From an uncultured Aequorivita sp. (GTDB lineage: Bacteria > Bacteroidota > Bacteroidia > Flavobacteriales > Flavobacteriaceae), in the NCBI GenBank assembly GCA_937125455.1, contig CAKZLK010000047.1, positions 62,001 through 126,000 of the forward strand: a stretch of 64,000 nt of DNA. The letters run 5' to 3'. A model generated the notes under the pieces. It was not told the origin of the DNA. It did not search any database and worked only from the letters and a program-made list of their open reading frames with translations. Positions within the stretch are counted from its first letter, which is position 1. Each line of letters begins with the position of its first letter. This document shows, in pieces, positions 17,289-25,970 of this stretch. The position numbers and the translations under genes were made by a program.

Positions 17289-20200
17289 ATGAAAAAATTA
17301 TCAGTTTTATTTGTATTTTTTGTTTTAACAAATATAGCTTTTGGACAATGCCCCTCTGGGCTCGTTACCCTTTCCTCACAAGCTGATGTAGATGCATTTG
17401 CAACAACTTATCCCGGATGTACGGAACCACATGGATTGATAATAAGCGGTGCTGATATAGTTGACTTATCCCCACTATCTGTTATTACACAAATTGGAAT
17501 TGTAAATCAAGGGGGTTTTGAAATAAAAAACAATCCTTTATTAACCAATTTAAGTGGTTTAGAGAATTTGGCTTCAATTACTTATGGAAACTTCGTTATA
17601 GAAAATAACCCACAACTCACAAGCATAACTGCGCTTTCAGGTTTAACCGGAGAAATAGGTTATTCTATAATTGTAAAGGACAATCCATCACTAGTAAGTT
17701 TAAATGGTCTGCAAAATGTAACGCAACCGGGAGATGATGACCTTCATATAGAGAATAATGATTTATTGACAGATTTAAACGGCCTTCAAAATATTATTGG
17801 GGCTGATGATTTATTAATAATCAATAATGATGGATTAACAGATTTGACTGGTCTGAATAATTTTTTAAATACTGGTAGTGTTATAATCAAGAATAATATA
17901 AATCTAGAGAATTTCAATGGTATCCAATCCCTTACAACCATGGTTGGGCTTGAAATCGAAAACAATCCAGTTTTGAATGATATATCTGTATTTACTAATA
18001 CAACACTTTCTGAATATGGAAATTTAATGATAAGTGGAAATCCAATGCTTTCCGAGTGCAGTATTGCCCCAGTTTGTTTTATTCTTGCAAATAATCAAGG
18101 GGTCATAAATATTGAGAATAATGGAGTAGGCTGTAATACGCAAGCCGAAGTAGAAGCAAATTGCCCAACGTGCCCAACTGATGCGATTGTTTTGAGTACT
18201 CAAGCAGAGATTGATAATTTTGCCAACACCTATCCAGGTTGTACAAACTTTCTTTTCGATATTAAGGTTGAAGGGCCAAACATTACAAATCTGCAAGGAT
18301 TGGAGCAAATTGAAAGCTGTGCGGCTTATTTTAGAATTCAAAACAATCCACAACTGCAAAGCCTTGCAGGTTTAGACAATCTTACTTCCACATTTCAGAT
18401 ACTTACTATTAATAACAATCCATTGCTGGTAGATTTACAAGGATTGAATTCCTTTACCGGAGGAAGTATTTATTTGTTGGAAAATGACGGCTTGTTAAGC
18501 TTGGACGGATTAAATTCCTATACAAATGGACAAACTACGTTTGTTGATTTTAATGATTCACTGCAAGATATTTCAGCTTTAAACGTGATCTCGAATTTTA
18601 GCCAATACTCCCAAATTCGTCTTACAAACAATCCCAATTTAACCCAATGTGCAATTGATGCGGTATGTGCTGTGATAGCCTCAGAAGGAACTGTTACTGT
18701 AAATGATAATGGTTCGGGATGTGAAAATTACGGCGATGTTTATGAAGTTTGTGTAGGCTGCCCTTTTGGTCAATATGTACTATCTAGCCAAGCAGATGTT
18801 GATGCATTCGGTGTTAATTTTCCCAACTGTACCGAAGCGGATTTATTAATTTCAGGAGCAGATATTGTGGACCTTAGCCCGTTAATTAATATTACAAAAA
18901 CAAAAATCCGGGTTCAGAATAATCCATTGTTAACCACATTAGAAGGTTTAAACAATGTTACAGATTGTAATGAAATTTTAATTCGAAATAATCCGCTTTT
19001 AACCGATGTGAGTGCCTTGGGCAATATAAGTTCAGTTTTTAAAGTTACTGTGGACAATAATAATTCCTTAGAAGAAATTATTGGTTGGAATTCATTAACA
19101 AATGTGTCTTTGGAAATTGAAATCACACAAAATGAACAGCTTCAATCGCTTGAAGGATTGCAGAATATAACCAATACAGAAGGTTTAACAATACGACAAA
19201 ACGCTAATTTGGAAAATCTCAATGGACTTGAAGGATTAGAAAGCGTCATCAACCTGAATATTGAAGAAAATGCCTCGTTGAACGATATTGTTGCACTTTC
19301 CAATTTGCAGACCAGTTTAAGCACCTTAATAATAACTCAAAATCTACAATTAGTTAACTTAAACGGTCTGGAAGGAATTCAAAATATTTATGGGTTGCTG
19401 TGGATAAAAAATAATCCGCTTTTGGAAAACATCAATGGCTTGTCAAATGTTTCAAACGCGGGACTTGGGTTTAATTTATCATTACAGTTAGAATTTAATG
19501 ATTCTTTAAATGACATTAGCGGACTTGAATTTATAGATCCAACTAGTTTTCAAGATGTACTGGTTAATTACAATTCCAGTTTATCCAACTGTAACATCCT
19601 GAGCTTTTGTTTGCCACTTCAGGCTGGAAGTACAAGTATTTCTTTCAATGGTAATGCTCCCGGCTGTAACTCCAATACGGAAGTTTTAGATAATTGCAAT
19701 GCTACACTCAATACTGTTTTTGGATCTATTAATTATGATTTCAACAATAATGACTGTGATGAAAACGATTATCCTTCCGGAAATCTAGTTGTTGTCGCGA
19801 CAAATGCCGCTAGTCAATCTACAAGCACAACTACCAATAGCGACGGAATTTATCAATTGAAACTGCCCGCGGGATCTTATACAATTGAAATACTCCAAGC
19901 TTCCCTGCCAAATAATTATATTTCAGATCCACTCACCCAACAAGTTATATTTAGTGACGTTGGTGAGGTGGAAGTAAAAGATTTCTGCCTTACGGCATCA
20001 CTGGTGTATAACGATCTTAAAATTACCCTGCTTCCAATCAGTGGTGCAAGACCCGGATTTTTATCAACTTATCAAATTATATATGAGAATATAGGGACTA
20101 CAGTTTTGTCTGGAAATGTAAGCTTACAATTTGACGATTCAAGACTAGAATTTTTGGAGTCTCTTCCTCTCGAAGACGGCAACAACGGAAACATTTTAAG

Positions 20201-21050
20201 TTGGAATTATACGAACTTATTGCCATTTGAAATTCGTAGGATATATGTGAATTTTCAGACTTTTATTCCTCCTATTAATAATTCTGGAGACATCTTAGCA
20301 TTCGAGACGATAATAAACCCCATAATTGATGACGTAAACCCCGAAGACAACACCTACAACCTTGAACAGATAATTGTAAACTCTTACGACCCCAACGACA
20401 AACAAGTAAACCAAGGTGAGGAAATCTACGAAAGCGAAACAGGAAGTTACTTAGATTATATAGTCCGTTTTCAAAACACAGGAACGGCAGATGCAATAAA
20501 TGTTCGTATTGAAGATGTGTTGAGTGATAAAGTGAATTGGGACACTTTCCGTCCCTTGTCCGCAAGTCATAATTACAGAGTGGAAATTCTTGACGGAAAC
20601 AATGTTTCGTTCATTTTTGATGATATCAACTTGCCGCCAGAGGTGTCCGACCCCGAAGGAAGCAATGGTTTTGTGGCTTTTCAGATAAAACCAATTTCAA
20701 ATATTGCTTTAGGAGATGTAATAGAAAATACAGCGGATATATATTTCGATTTTAATGCAGCCATAATTACAAATACGGTTTCAACAACGGTTGTGGAAAA
20801 TCTTGGTGTTGATGAATTCGGTTTGGATAGAATGATTCAACTATATCCAAACCCAGCTTCTTCAAGTCTTCAAGTAAAAACCTCAAAAACCATTTTCTTC
20901 GAAAAAGCAAATGTTTATTCAACATTAGGCAAACGAATCATTGAAACGAAACAAAACCAAATCAACCTCGAAACCCTTTCCGCAGGAATCTATTTAGTGG
21001 AAGTGGTTACGGACAAAGGTAGCGTTACAAAGAAAATTGTTAAAGAATAG
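17289..21050 (+). CDS. Large secreted LRR protein with three L-domain modules, DUF7619 and T9SS sorting domain
   Basis: The 1253-residue product repeats the module of its upstream paralogue three times: the Cys-rich cap LSSQADVDAF..YPGCT recurs near residues 21, 295 and 490, each followed by leucine-rich L-domain repeats. At about 810-890 there is a Cna-B/SdrD-like beta domain (GSINYDFNNNDCDEND, then SDGIYQLKLPAGSYTIEI), then a DUF7619-type conserved repeat domain at about 1030-1165 (SYDPNDKQVNQGE ... LDYIVRFQNTGTADA), and finally the T9SS sorting domain (LYPNPASSSLQVKTS ... KKIVKE). The C-terminal 70 residues are closely similar to those of the upstream gene. It is a cell-surface protein with no visible catalytic domain. 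Confidence 0.87.
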   Translation: MKKLSVLFVFFVLTNIAFGQCPSGLVTLSSQADVDAFATTYPGCTEPHGLIISGADIVDLSPLSVITQIGIVNQGGFEIKNNPLLTNLSGLENLASITYGNFVIENNPQLTSITALSGLTGEIGYSIIVKDNPSLVSLNGLQNVTQPGDDDLHIENNDLLTDLNGLQNIIGADDLLIINNDGLTDLTGLNNFLNTGSVIIKNNINLENFNGIQSLTTMVGLEIENNPVLNDISVFTNTTLSEYGNLMISGNPMLSECSIAPVCFILANNQGVINIENNGVGCNTQAEVEANCPTCPTDAIVLSTQAEIDNFANTYPGCTNFLFDIKVEGPNITNLQGLEQIESCAAYFRIQNNPQLQSLAGLDNLTSTFQILTINNNPLLVDLQGLNSFTGGSIYLLENDGLLSLDGLNSYTNGQTTFVDFNDSLQDISALNVISNFSQYSQIRLTNNPNLTQCAIDAVCAVIASEGTVTVNDNGSGCENYGDVYEVCVGCPFGQYVLSSQADVDAFGVNFPNCTEADLLISGADIVDLSPLINITKTKIRVQNNPLLTTLEGLNNVTDCNEILIRNNPLLTDVSALGNISSVFKVTVDNNNSLEEIIGWNSLTNVSLEIEITQNEQLQSLEGLQNITNTEGLTIRQNANLENLNGLEGLESVINLNIEENASLNDIVALSNLQTSLSTLIITQNLQLVNLNGLEGIQNIYGLLWIKNNPLLENINGLSNVSNAGLGFNLSLQLEFNDSLNDISGLEFIDPTSFQDVLVNYNSSLSNCNILSFCLPLQAGSTSISFNGNAPGCNSNTEVLDNCNATLNTVFGSINYDFNNNDCDENDYPSGNLVVVATNAASQSTSTTTNSDGIYQLKLPAGSYTIEILQASLPNNYISDPLTQQVIFSDVGEVEVKDFCLTASLVYNDLKITLLPISGARPGFLSTYQIIYENIGTTVLSGNVSLQFDDSRLEFLESLPLEDGNNGNILSWNYTNLLPFEIRRIYVNFQTFIPPINNSGDILAFETIINPIIDDVNPEDNTYNLEQIIVNSYDPNDKQVNQGEEIYESETGSYLDYIVRFQNTGTADAINVRIEDVLSDKVNWDTFRPLSASHNYRVEILDGNNVSFIFDDINLPPEVSDPEGSNGFVAFQIKPISNIALGDVIENTADIYFDFNAAIITNTVSTTVVENLGVDEFGLDRMIQLYPNPASSSLQVKTSKTIFFEKANVYSTLGKRIIETKQNQINLETLSAGIYLVEVVTDKGSVTKKIVKE

Positions 21051-21191
21051 CAAAGCATAAAATAAAAGGAGCTTTTTGCGTATTTTTATTAAAAAGAAAA
21101 ATGCAATGAAATGCCTATTAATATATTGCCAATTTTTAGGAGTTAATCGATTGGGCATTCCATCTTCCTATTTCTCAAATTTTTTATACAG

Positions 21192-21710
21192 ATGAAACTC
21201 CTGTCAATTTTAGCAGTATCCATGCTCCTGTTTTCCTGCGGAGCCACCGTTGCGGTGGATTATGACAGGCAAGTAGATTTTTCGAAATACAATTCCTATA
21301 ATTACTTCCCTACCATAGATTCTGGGCTCAATCAACTGGACGATGGCCGTATTATGAAAATAACAGATAATCTGATGCAGCAACGCGGTTTTGTAAAGAG
21401 TGAAACACCTCAAATCTATGTCAACTTTTATGCACGGGAAAGCATTTCTAACTCCCGAAACACTATTGATATTGGAATTGGTAGCGGCGGAGGTAATGTG
21501 GGTGTAGGTGTTAGTGGTGGGATTCCTATCGGTGGAAATGTACTGAGCCAACAGTTAACCTTGGATTTTATAGACGTTGAAAAGGACGATCTTATATGGC
21601 AAGCCGTGGCCGAAGGCGAAATGAAAGAACGAGTAACACCACAACAGAAGGAAGTCTATTATATTTCGGTACTTCAAAAGATTTTGGCTAAGTATCCACC
21701 AAAGAAATAA
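21192..21710 (+). CDS. DUF4136 lipoprotein
   Basis: The product (172 residues) has a lipoprotein signal with lipobox LFSC (Cys16) and the DUF4136 pattern: VDYDRQVDFSKYNSYNYFPT near the N-terminus, a glycine-rich middle (GSGGGNVGVGVSGGIPIGG), and TLDFIDVEKDDLIWQAVAEG near the C-terminus. DUF4136 lipoproteins are common in Bacteroidota and Proteobacteria; the function is unknown. It is separated by 140 bases of AT-rich DNA from the LRR gene. Confidence 0.88.
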   Translation: MKLLSILAVSMLLFSCGATVAVDYDRQVDFSKYNSYNYFPTIDSGLNQLDDGRIMKITDNLMQQRGFVKSETPQIYVNFYARESISNSRNTIDIGIGSGGGNVGVGVSGGIPIGGNVLSQQLTLDFIDVEKDDLIWQAVAEGEMKERVTPQQKEVYYISVLQKILAKYPPKK

Positions 21711-21766
21711 TTGCAATCATTTATTTGGTAGTTTTTAGTGCTATTTTTAACCTGAAATCTCAAATT

Positions 21767-22726
21767 TTGAACAAAAATATTTTATTTCTTCTTTTATTGT
21801 TTCCTTTCTTTGGAAACACCCAAACTGCATACCAGCAGGCAGAGGAATATTTTAAGGCTGAAAACTTTAATAAGGCAAAACCTATTTTTGAAAGCCTTTT
21901 TAAAAAGAATCCAAGCGATATAAAAATCTGTGAATATTTAGGTGATATTGCTTCATACGAAAAGGATTGGGACACTGCACTAACTTACTATAACAACTTG
22001 GTAAAGATCGAAGAAACCAATGCCAACTATCATTTTAAATATGGTGGTGCCCTTGGGATGAAAGCGTTGTCCATTAGTCGTCTTCGGGCGGTTGCATATA
22101 TTGGTGATATAAAGTATCACTTGGAACGAGCTGCAGCCTTGGATGCAAAGCATATAGAAGTGCGTTGGGCGTTGGTGGAATTTTATATTCAACTACCAGG
22201 AATTATTGGTGGGAGTGAAGATAAGGCAATAGCCTATGCCGATGAATTGGGAGTGATTTCCAAAGTAGACGGTTATCTCGCCAAAGGTTATATCGCAGAA
22301 TATAGCGGTAGACCAAAAGATGCAGAGCGGTTTTATAAAAAAGCCATCGAGGTTGGAGGTTCTCCACATACCTACGACAAGCTTTCCAAATTATACGAGA
22401 AGAATAATCAGCCCAAAGAAGCTATTGCTACCACTTCAGAATCTCTAAAAAAGCACAAACGCAATCAGCTAAATTACCAAATTGGCAAAATTGCTGCCCA
22501 ATATAATCTAGAACCAGAATATGGCATTGAATGTCTCAGCCAATATTTGGCAAATTATTCCGTAAAAGATGGCGTTCCGAAGGATTGGGCATACTTCCGA
22601 TTGGCACAGATATATAAAAATCTAGGAAAAAAAGAAATAGCACTTACTTGGATAAACAAAGCCTTGGCAGACCGTTATGATTTTGATGAAGCACGAAAGG
22701 AAAAATCGCTCATTTTGGCACTTTAA
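21767..22726 (+). CDS. Secreted TPR protein (TTG start)
   Basis: No ATG precedes the signal sequence; the TTG at 21767 gives the best signal peptide (NKNILFLLLLFPFFGNTQ), while a TTG at 21725 gives a longer leader. The mature protein carries tetratricopeptide-like repeats (YQQAEEYFKAENFNKAKPIF, PSDIKICEYLGDIASYEKDW and further units to residue 300). It is probably a periplasmic scaffold protein. It sits 57 bases downstream of the DUF4136 gene. The stop is followed at once by a perfect 11-bp hairpin. Confidence 0.75.
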   Translation: MNKNILFLLLLFPFFGNTQTAYQQAEEYFKAENFNKAKPIFESLFKKNPSDIKICEYLGDIASYEKDWDTALTYYNNLVKIEETNANYHFKYGGALGMKALSISRLRAVAYIGDIKYHLERAAALDAKHIEVRWALVEFYIQLPGIIGGSEDKAIAYADELGVISKVDGYLAKGYIAEYSGRPKDAERFYKKAIEVGGSPHTYDKLSKLYEKNNQPKEAIATTSESLKKHKRNQLNYQIGKIAAQYNLEPEYGIECLSQYLANYSVKDGVPKDWAYFRLAQIYKNLGKKEIALTWINKALADRYDFDEARKEKSLILAL

Positions 22727-22731
22727 TTCTG

Positions 22732-22756
22732 AATTCTGAATTCTAAATTCAGAATT
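22732..22756 (+). terminator. Perfect 11-bp inverted repeat after the TPR gene
   Basis: Arms AATTCTGAATT and AATTCAGAATT with a three-base loop lie 6 bases after the stop codon. There is no long T-tract and the stem is AT-rich, so a weak terminator or a decayed repeat are both possible. Confidence 0.4.
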
Positions 22757-22782
22757 AGAAAAAGTATCTTTACAAAACTAAA

Positions 22783-22830
22783 TGTCACCCTAAGCATGCC
22801 TGCACTGAGCGCAGTCGAAGTGCCGAAGGG
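22783..22830 (+). repeat. Compound interspersed repeat upstream of mpl
   Basis: The string begins TGTCACCCTAAGCATGCC and continues into the core CACTGAGCGCAGTCGAAGTG, followed by CCGAAGGG. It looks like one repeat unit interrupted or two nested copies of the family seen at 6865 and 60911. It ends 18 bases before the mpl start codon, so it lies in the 5' leader of that gene. Confidence 0.65.
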
Positions 22831-22848
22831 TTAAATATTAAATCCCAC

Positions 22849-24204
22849 ATGAGAATTCATTTTATAGCAATTGGCGGCAGCGCAATGCACAATCTAGCAC
22901 TGGCATTGAACGAAAAAGGAGATAATGTAACCGGAAGTGACGACGAGGTTTTTGAACCCTCAAGAACGAGGTTGAAAAACAAAGGCCTGTTGCCCGCAGA
23001 AGAAGGTTGGTTTCCAGAAAAATTGACTTCCGATATTGATGCAGTCATCTTGGGAATGCACGCCAAAGCAGATAACCCCGAACTTTTAAAAGCAAAGGAA
23101 CTCGGTTTAAAAATCTATAGCTATCCCGAATTTTTATACGAACAATCCAAAAACAAAACACGTGTGGTTATTGGTGGTTCGCACGGAAAAACTACGATTA
23201 CCTCTATGATACTTCACGTTATGAACTATAACGGAAAAGAAGTAGATTATATGGTTGGAGCACAACTCGAGGGGTTTGACACCATGGTTAAAATTACCAA
23301 GGATAATGACTTTATGGTCATTGAAGGGGATGAATACCTGTCTTCACCAATAGACCGACGTCCAAAATTCCATCTTTACAAACCGAATATTGCTTTGCTA
23401 AGTGGTATAGCTTGGGATCATATAAATGTTTTTCCAACCTATGAAAACTATGTTGAGCAGTTTGAAATATTTCTGAATGAAATTACAAACGGCGGTGCAA
23501 TTATCTATAACGAAGAAGATTTAGAAGTAAAACGAGTTGTTGAAGCCTCTACAAATCACATAAAAAAATATCCCTACCATACACCCGAATATACTGTGGA
23601 AGACGGAACCACACTTTTGAACACTCCGGAAGGCCCCATGCCTGTAGAAATATTCGGCAAACACAATTTGAACAATTTAGAAGGCGCCCGATGGGTTTGC
23701 CAATTGATGGGCGTAGATGCCGACGATTTTTACGAAGCCATTGCCACCTTTAAAGGTGCCAGTAAACGTTTGGAGAAGATAGCTGAAACCAAAACTGCGA
23801 TAGCATTTAAGGATTACGCACATTCGCCAAGTAAAGTAAAAGCAACTACTGAAGCGGTAAAAGCCCAATATCCAGACAGGAAACTGATCGCTTGTTTGGA
23901 ACTCCATACCTATAGCAGCCTAAGCCCCGAGTTTTTGAAGGAATACAAAGGAACAATGGATGCAGCAGACAGCGCAGTGGTTTTTTACTCTCCACACGCA
24001 GTATTGATAAAACAATTGGAAGAAATAAAAGGCGAACAGATTGACGAAGCCTTTGACCGTGAAGATTTGATAGTCTTTACCAATCCAGCCGATTTTAAAA
24101 CCTATCTTTTTTCACAGGATTACGACAATACGTGTTTGCTTTTAATGAGTAGCGGAAATTATGGAGGTTTGGATTTTGAGGAGGTGAAAGAGTATTTAAA
24201 ATAG
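22849..24204 (+). CDS. mpl: UDP-N-acetylmuramate:murein tripeptide ligase
   Basis: Mpl attaches recycled tripeptide (L-Ala-D-Glu-meso-diaminopimelate) to UDP-MurNAc, salvaging cell-wall material in the cytoplasm. The 451-residue product opens with the Mur-ligase N-terminal fold IHFIAIGGSAMHNLALAL, has the ATP-binding P-loop GGSHGKTT (about 109-116), VIEGDEYLSSPIDRRPKF, and HINVFPTYENYVEQF, and the C-terminal domain with KDYAHSPSKVKATTEA. The substitutions SAMHNLA and the EGDEY motif fit Mpl rather than MurC. A repeat element lies in its leader. Confidence 0.93.
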   Translation: MRIHFIAIGGSAMHNLALALNEKGDNVTGSDDEVFEPSRTRLKNKGLLPAEEGWFPEKLTSDIDAVILGMHAKADNPELLKAKELGLKIYSYPEFLYEQSKNKTRVVIGGSHGKTTITSMILHVMNYNGKEVDYMVGAQLEGFDTMVKITKDNDFMVIEGDEYLSSPIDRRPKFHLYKPNIALLSGIAWDHINVFPTYENYVEQFEIFLNEITNGGAIIYNEEDLEVKRVVEASTNHIKKYPYHTPEYTVEDGTTLLNTPEGPMPVEIFGKHNLNNLEGARWVCQLMGVDADDFYEAIATFKGASKRLEKIAETKTAIAFKDYAHSPSKVKATTEAVKAQYPDRKLIACLELHTYSSLSPEFLKEYKGTMDAADSAVVFYSPHAVLIKQLEEIKGEQIDEAFDREDLIVFTNPADFKTYLFSQDYDNTCLLLMSSGNYGGLDFEEVKEYLK

Positions 24205-24218
24205 ACGCAAAATCGCTT

Positions 24219-24845
24219 TTATGTTTTACTCATATATATCATTCCGTAAGTATAATTTCCTTTCGGTAATCTATTTCGAAAGTCTGCAAAATATTTCCAT
24301 AAATTGAATTCAGAATTTATTGCATTTAGGATATTCCGGACATTTTTAATTTCAGACATTTCTGGGTTTTGATATCTTTCATTTTCTGGCTCCCAATATG
24401 AATAAACACGTCTTGTTTTTCCGTTTCCAATTTCAAAAATATAAGTCTTTCCGTCAGACCCTTTGGGATAATTTTCAATTTTGGAACAGTCTTTCAGTGT
24501 TTCAATATTTTCTGATCTAATCGATTTGATTAATTTTTCAACAGTTTTATTTGGGATTTTTATTCTCTGATAAACAATCTCGTTTTTTTTCTTACTTTTT
24601 CTATGAGTTACAAAATTTGTCAAAGTTCCGTTATATGTAGAATCGTTTATTTTAATCAATTCTACAACTTGATAATCAGTCCAAATTCGGTATGCTTTTT
24701 CAAAATTCAGGCTGTCAAAATGTTTTAATCCAATTTCTATTCTGTCAGATTCGATGTAAGGATTCCAAAAGGATTCCTTTTCGGTTTGTCCAAATGTGAA
24801 AGTCGAAATTAGACTGAAAACAAATATGTGGATTAGGTTTCTCAA
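24219..24845 (-). CDS. Secreted protein of unknown function (TTG start)
   Basis: I do not recognise the family. The frame starts with TTG overlapping the TGA stop of the upstream PaiB-like gene (TTGA), which suggests translational coupling. The 208-residue product has a signal peptide (LIHIFVFSLISTFTFGQ) and then a soluble Lys/Asn-rich domain with no catalytic motif that I can see. It is more AT-rich than its neighbours and may be an acquired gene. It converges with mpl at its 3' end. Confidence 0.6.
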   Translation of the reverse strand: MRNLIHIFVFSLISTFTFGQTEKESFWNPYIESDRIEIGLKHFDSLNFEKAYRIWTDYQVVELIKINDSTYNGTLTNFVTHRKSKKKNEIVYQRIKIPNKTVEKLIKSIRSENIETLKDCSKIENYPKGSDGKTYIFEIGNGKTRRVYSYWEPENERYQNPEMSEIKNVRNILNAINSEFNLWKYFADFRNRLPKGNYTYGMIYMSKT

Positions 24846-25450
24846 TTATTTGCTAACGTGTAAATATTATCAATAAATCCCGAAACATCCTTTCTGGATT
24901 TGTTTATTAATTCCTCTTTAGCATTTTCAAAATCCTGCGAAATTTTATCCTGCGAAAGTTTGAATTTCCCTTCCCAATTGGTGATTTCAATTTCAAAGGC
25001 TTGAATGTAATTAATGAGCCGATCCATTCGCGGATCGTCATTTTTTAAAATAAATTTTTGTGCTTGCCCTTCCAAAAACGCTGTCATATCAATCATTGTT
25101 TTTTTAATAGACTCTGGTTCATTTATCAGTTGAATGATTCCAGTAACGTGAACAATGATGTAATTCCAAGTGGGTAATTGTGGCGTAGTATAAATACTAG
25201 GTGAAATATAGGTGTCTGGCCCCTTAAAGACCACGGTAATTTCCGCGCCATCTTTTAAAGTTTCAAGCTGCGGATTGTTTCGGTCTATATGTGCAACCAG
25301 TTTTTTGGAGATCTCGTTGTAAATAAACGGAATGTGGGTGACAAATGGATTTCCATCTTTTGCTGTAACTAACATTCCCAAAGGGAAATGTTTGATTACA
25401 GAAATCATTTTGCCAATTTCATCTGATTGATGATGTGGGGGTGGGTACAT
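24842..25450 (-). CDS. PaiB-like FMN-binding protein
   Basis: The 202-residue product shows the PaiB pattern: MYPPPHHQ at the N-terminus, then FPLGMLVTAKDGNPFVTHIP, LVAHIDRNNPQ, and VVFKGPDTYISPSIYTTP followed by TWNYIIVHVTG. These are split-barrel FMN-binding proteins, annotated as negative regulators of protease and sporulation genes in Bacillus but functionally unclear elsewhere. It is cytoplasmic. It lies in the same orientation as DUF779, 60 bases downstream of it, and is coupled to the secreted protein gene that follows. Confidence 0.88.
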   Translation of the reverse strand: MYPPPHHQSDEIGKMISVIKHFPLGMLVTAKDGNPFVTHIPFIYNEISKKLVAHIDRNNPQLETLKDGAEITVVFKGPDTYISPSIYTTPQLPTWNYIIVHVTGIIQLINEPESIKKTMIDMTAFLEGQAQKFILKNDDPRMDRLINYIQAFEIEITNWEGKFKLSQDKISQDFENAKEELINKSRKDVSGFIDNIYTLANN

Positions 25451-25510
25451 AAATGTATTGTTGAAAACACTAAGATACTAAACTGTACCCCAAATTTTGA
25501 AATGCGCTAT

Positions 25511-25882
25511 TTATTCTTTTGAAGTATTGGCGAAATGTTTTTGCTCTTCTTCAGAAAAAAGCCTAGATAGAATTATAAAACGAAGTCCCAAAGGTATTTC
25601 AAGCGAAAAGCTAGCACCTCTCCCTTTAGTAATATCTATGGTCAAGTGGGTGTGTTTCCAATATTCGTATTGGTCTTTGTTCATGTAGAAATTAACGCCT
25701 TCCACTTCGCCTAATAGTATATCGCTTTCGTCTAGATAAAGGTCGTCTTTTTCCAATAGCATAGGGGCAGAGCCATCACAGCAACCACCGCTTTGGTGAA
25801 AGATTAATGCTCCGTATTTCTCTTTTAATGAGCGTACTACTTCAGCAGCTTGTTTTGTTATTTCCACTTTTTTATTTGACAT
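25511..25882 (-). CDS. DUF779 protein, aldehyde-dehydrogenase associated
   Basis: The product (123 residues) matches DUF779: ALIFHQSGGCCDGSAPML with the paired cysteines, then EVEGVNFYMNKDQYEYWKHT and GRGASFSLEIPLGLRFIILS. DUF779 genes regularly sit next to NAD-dependent aldehyde dehydrogenase genes, as here, and an accessory or metal/redox role has been supposed from this. A strong terminator separates it from the dehydrogenase gene upstream, so it is probably expressed at a lower level by read-through or from its own promoter. Confidence 0.9.
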   Translation of the reverse strand: MSNKKVEITKQAAEVVRSLKEKYGALIFHQSGGCCDGSAPMLLEKDDLYLDESDILLGEVEGVNFYMNKDQYEYWKHTHLTIDITKGRGASFSLEIPLGLRFIILSRLFSEEEQKHFANTSKE

Positions 25883-25910
25883 TTTTTTGAAGTTGATTCC
25901 ATTTAATTTT

Positions 25911-25950
25911 AAAAAAAGGTGCCTTAACTTGGGGATTAGTTAAAGGCACC
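25911..25950 (-). terminator. Rho-independent terminator between aldehyde dehydrogenase and DUF779
   Basis: Read leftward, GGTGCCTTTAACT is followed by an eight-base loop and AGTTAAGGCACC (one bulged T), then a run of seven T. It lies right after the aldehyde dehydrogenase stop codon, so it should reduce transcription into DUF779. Confidence 0.85.
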
Positions 25951-25970
25951 CTGCTTAATTAAATAAACAA

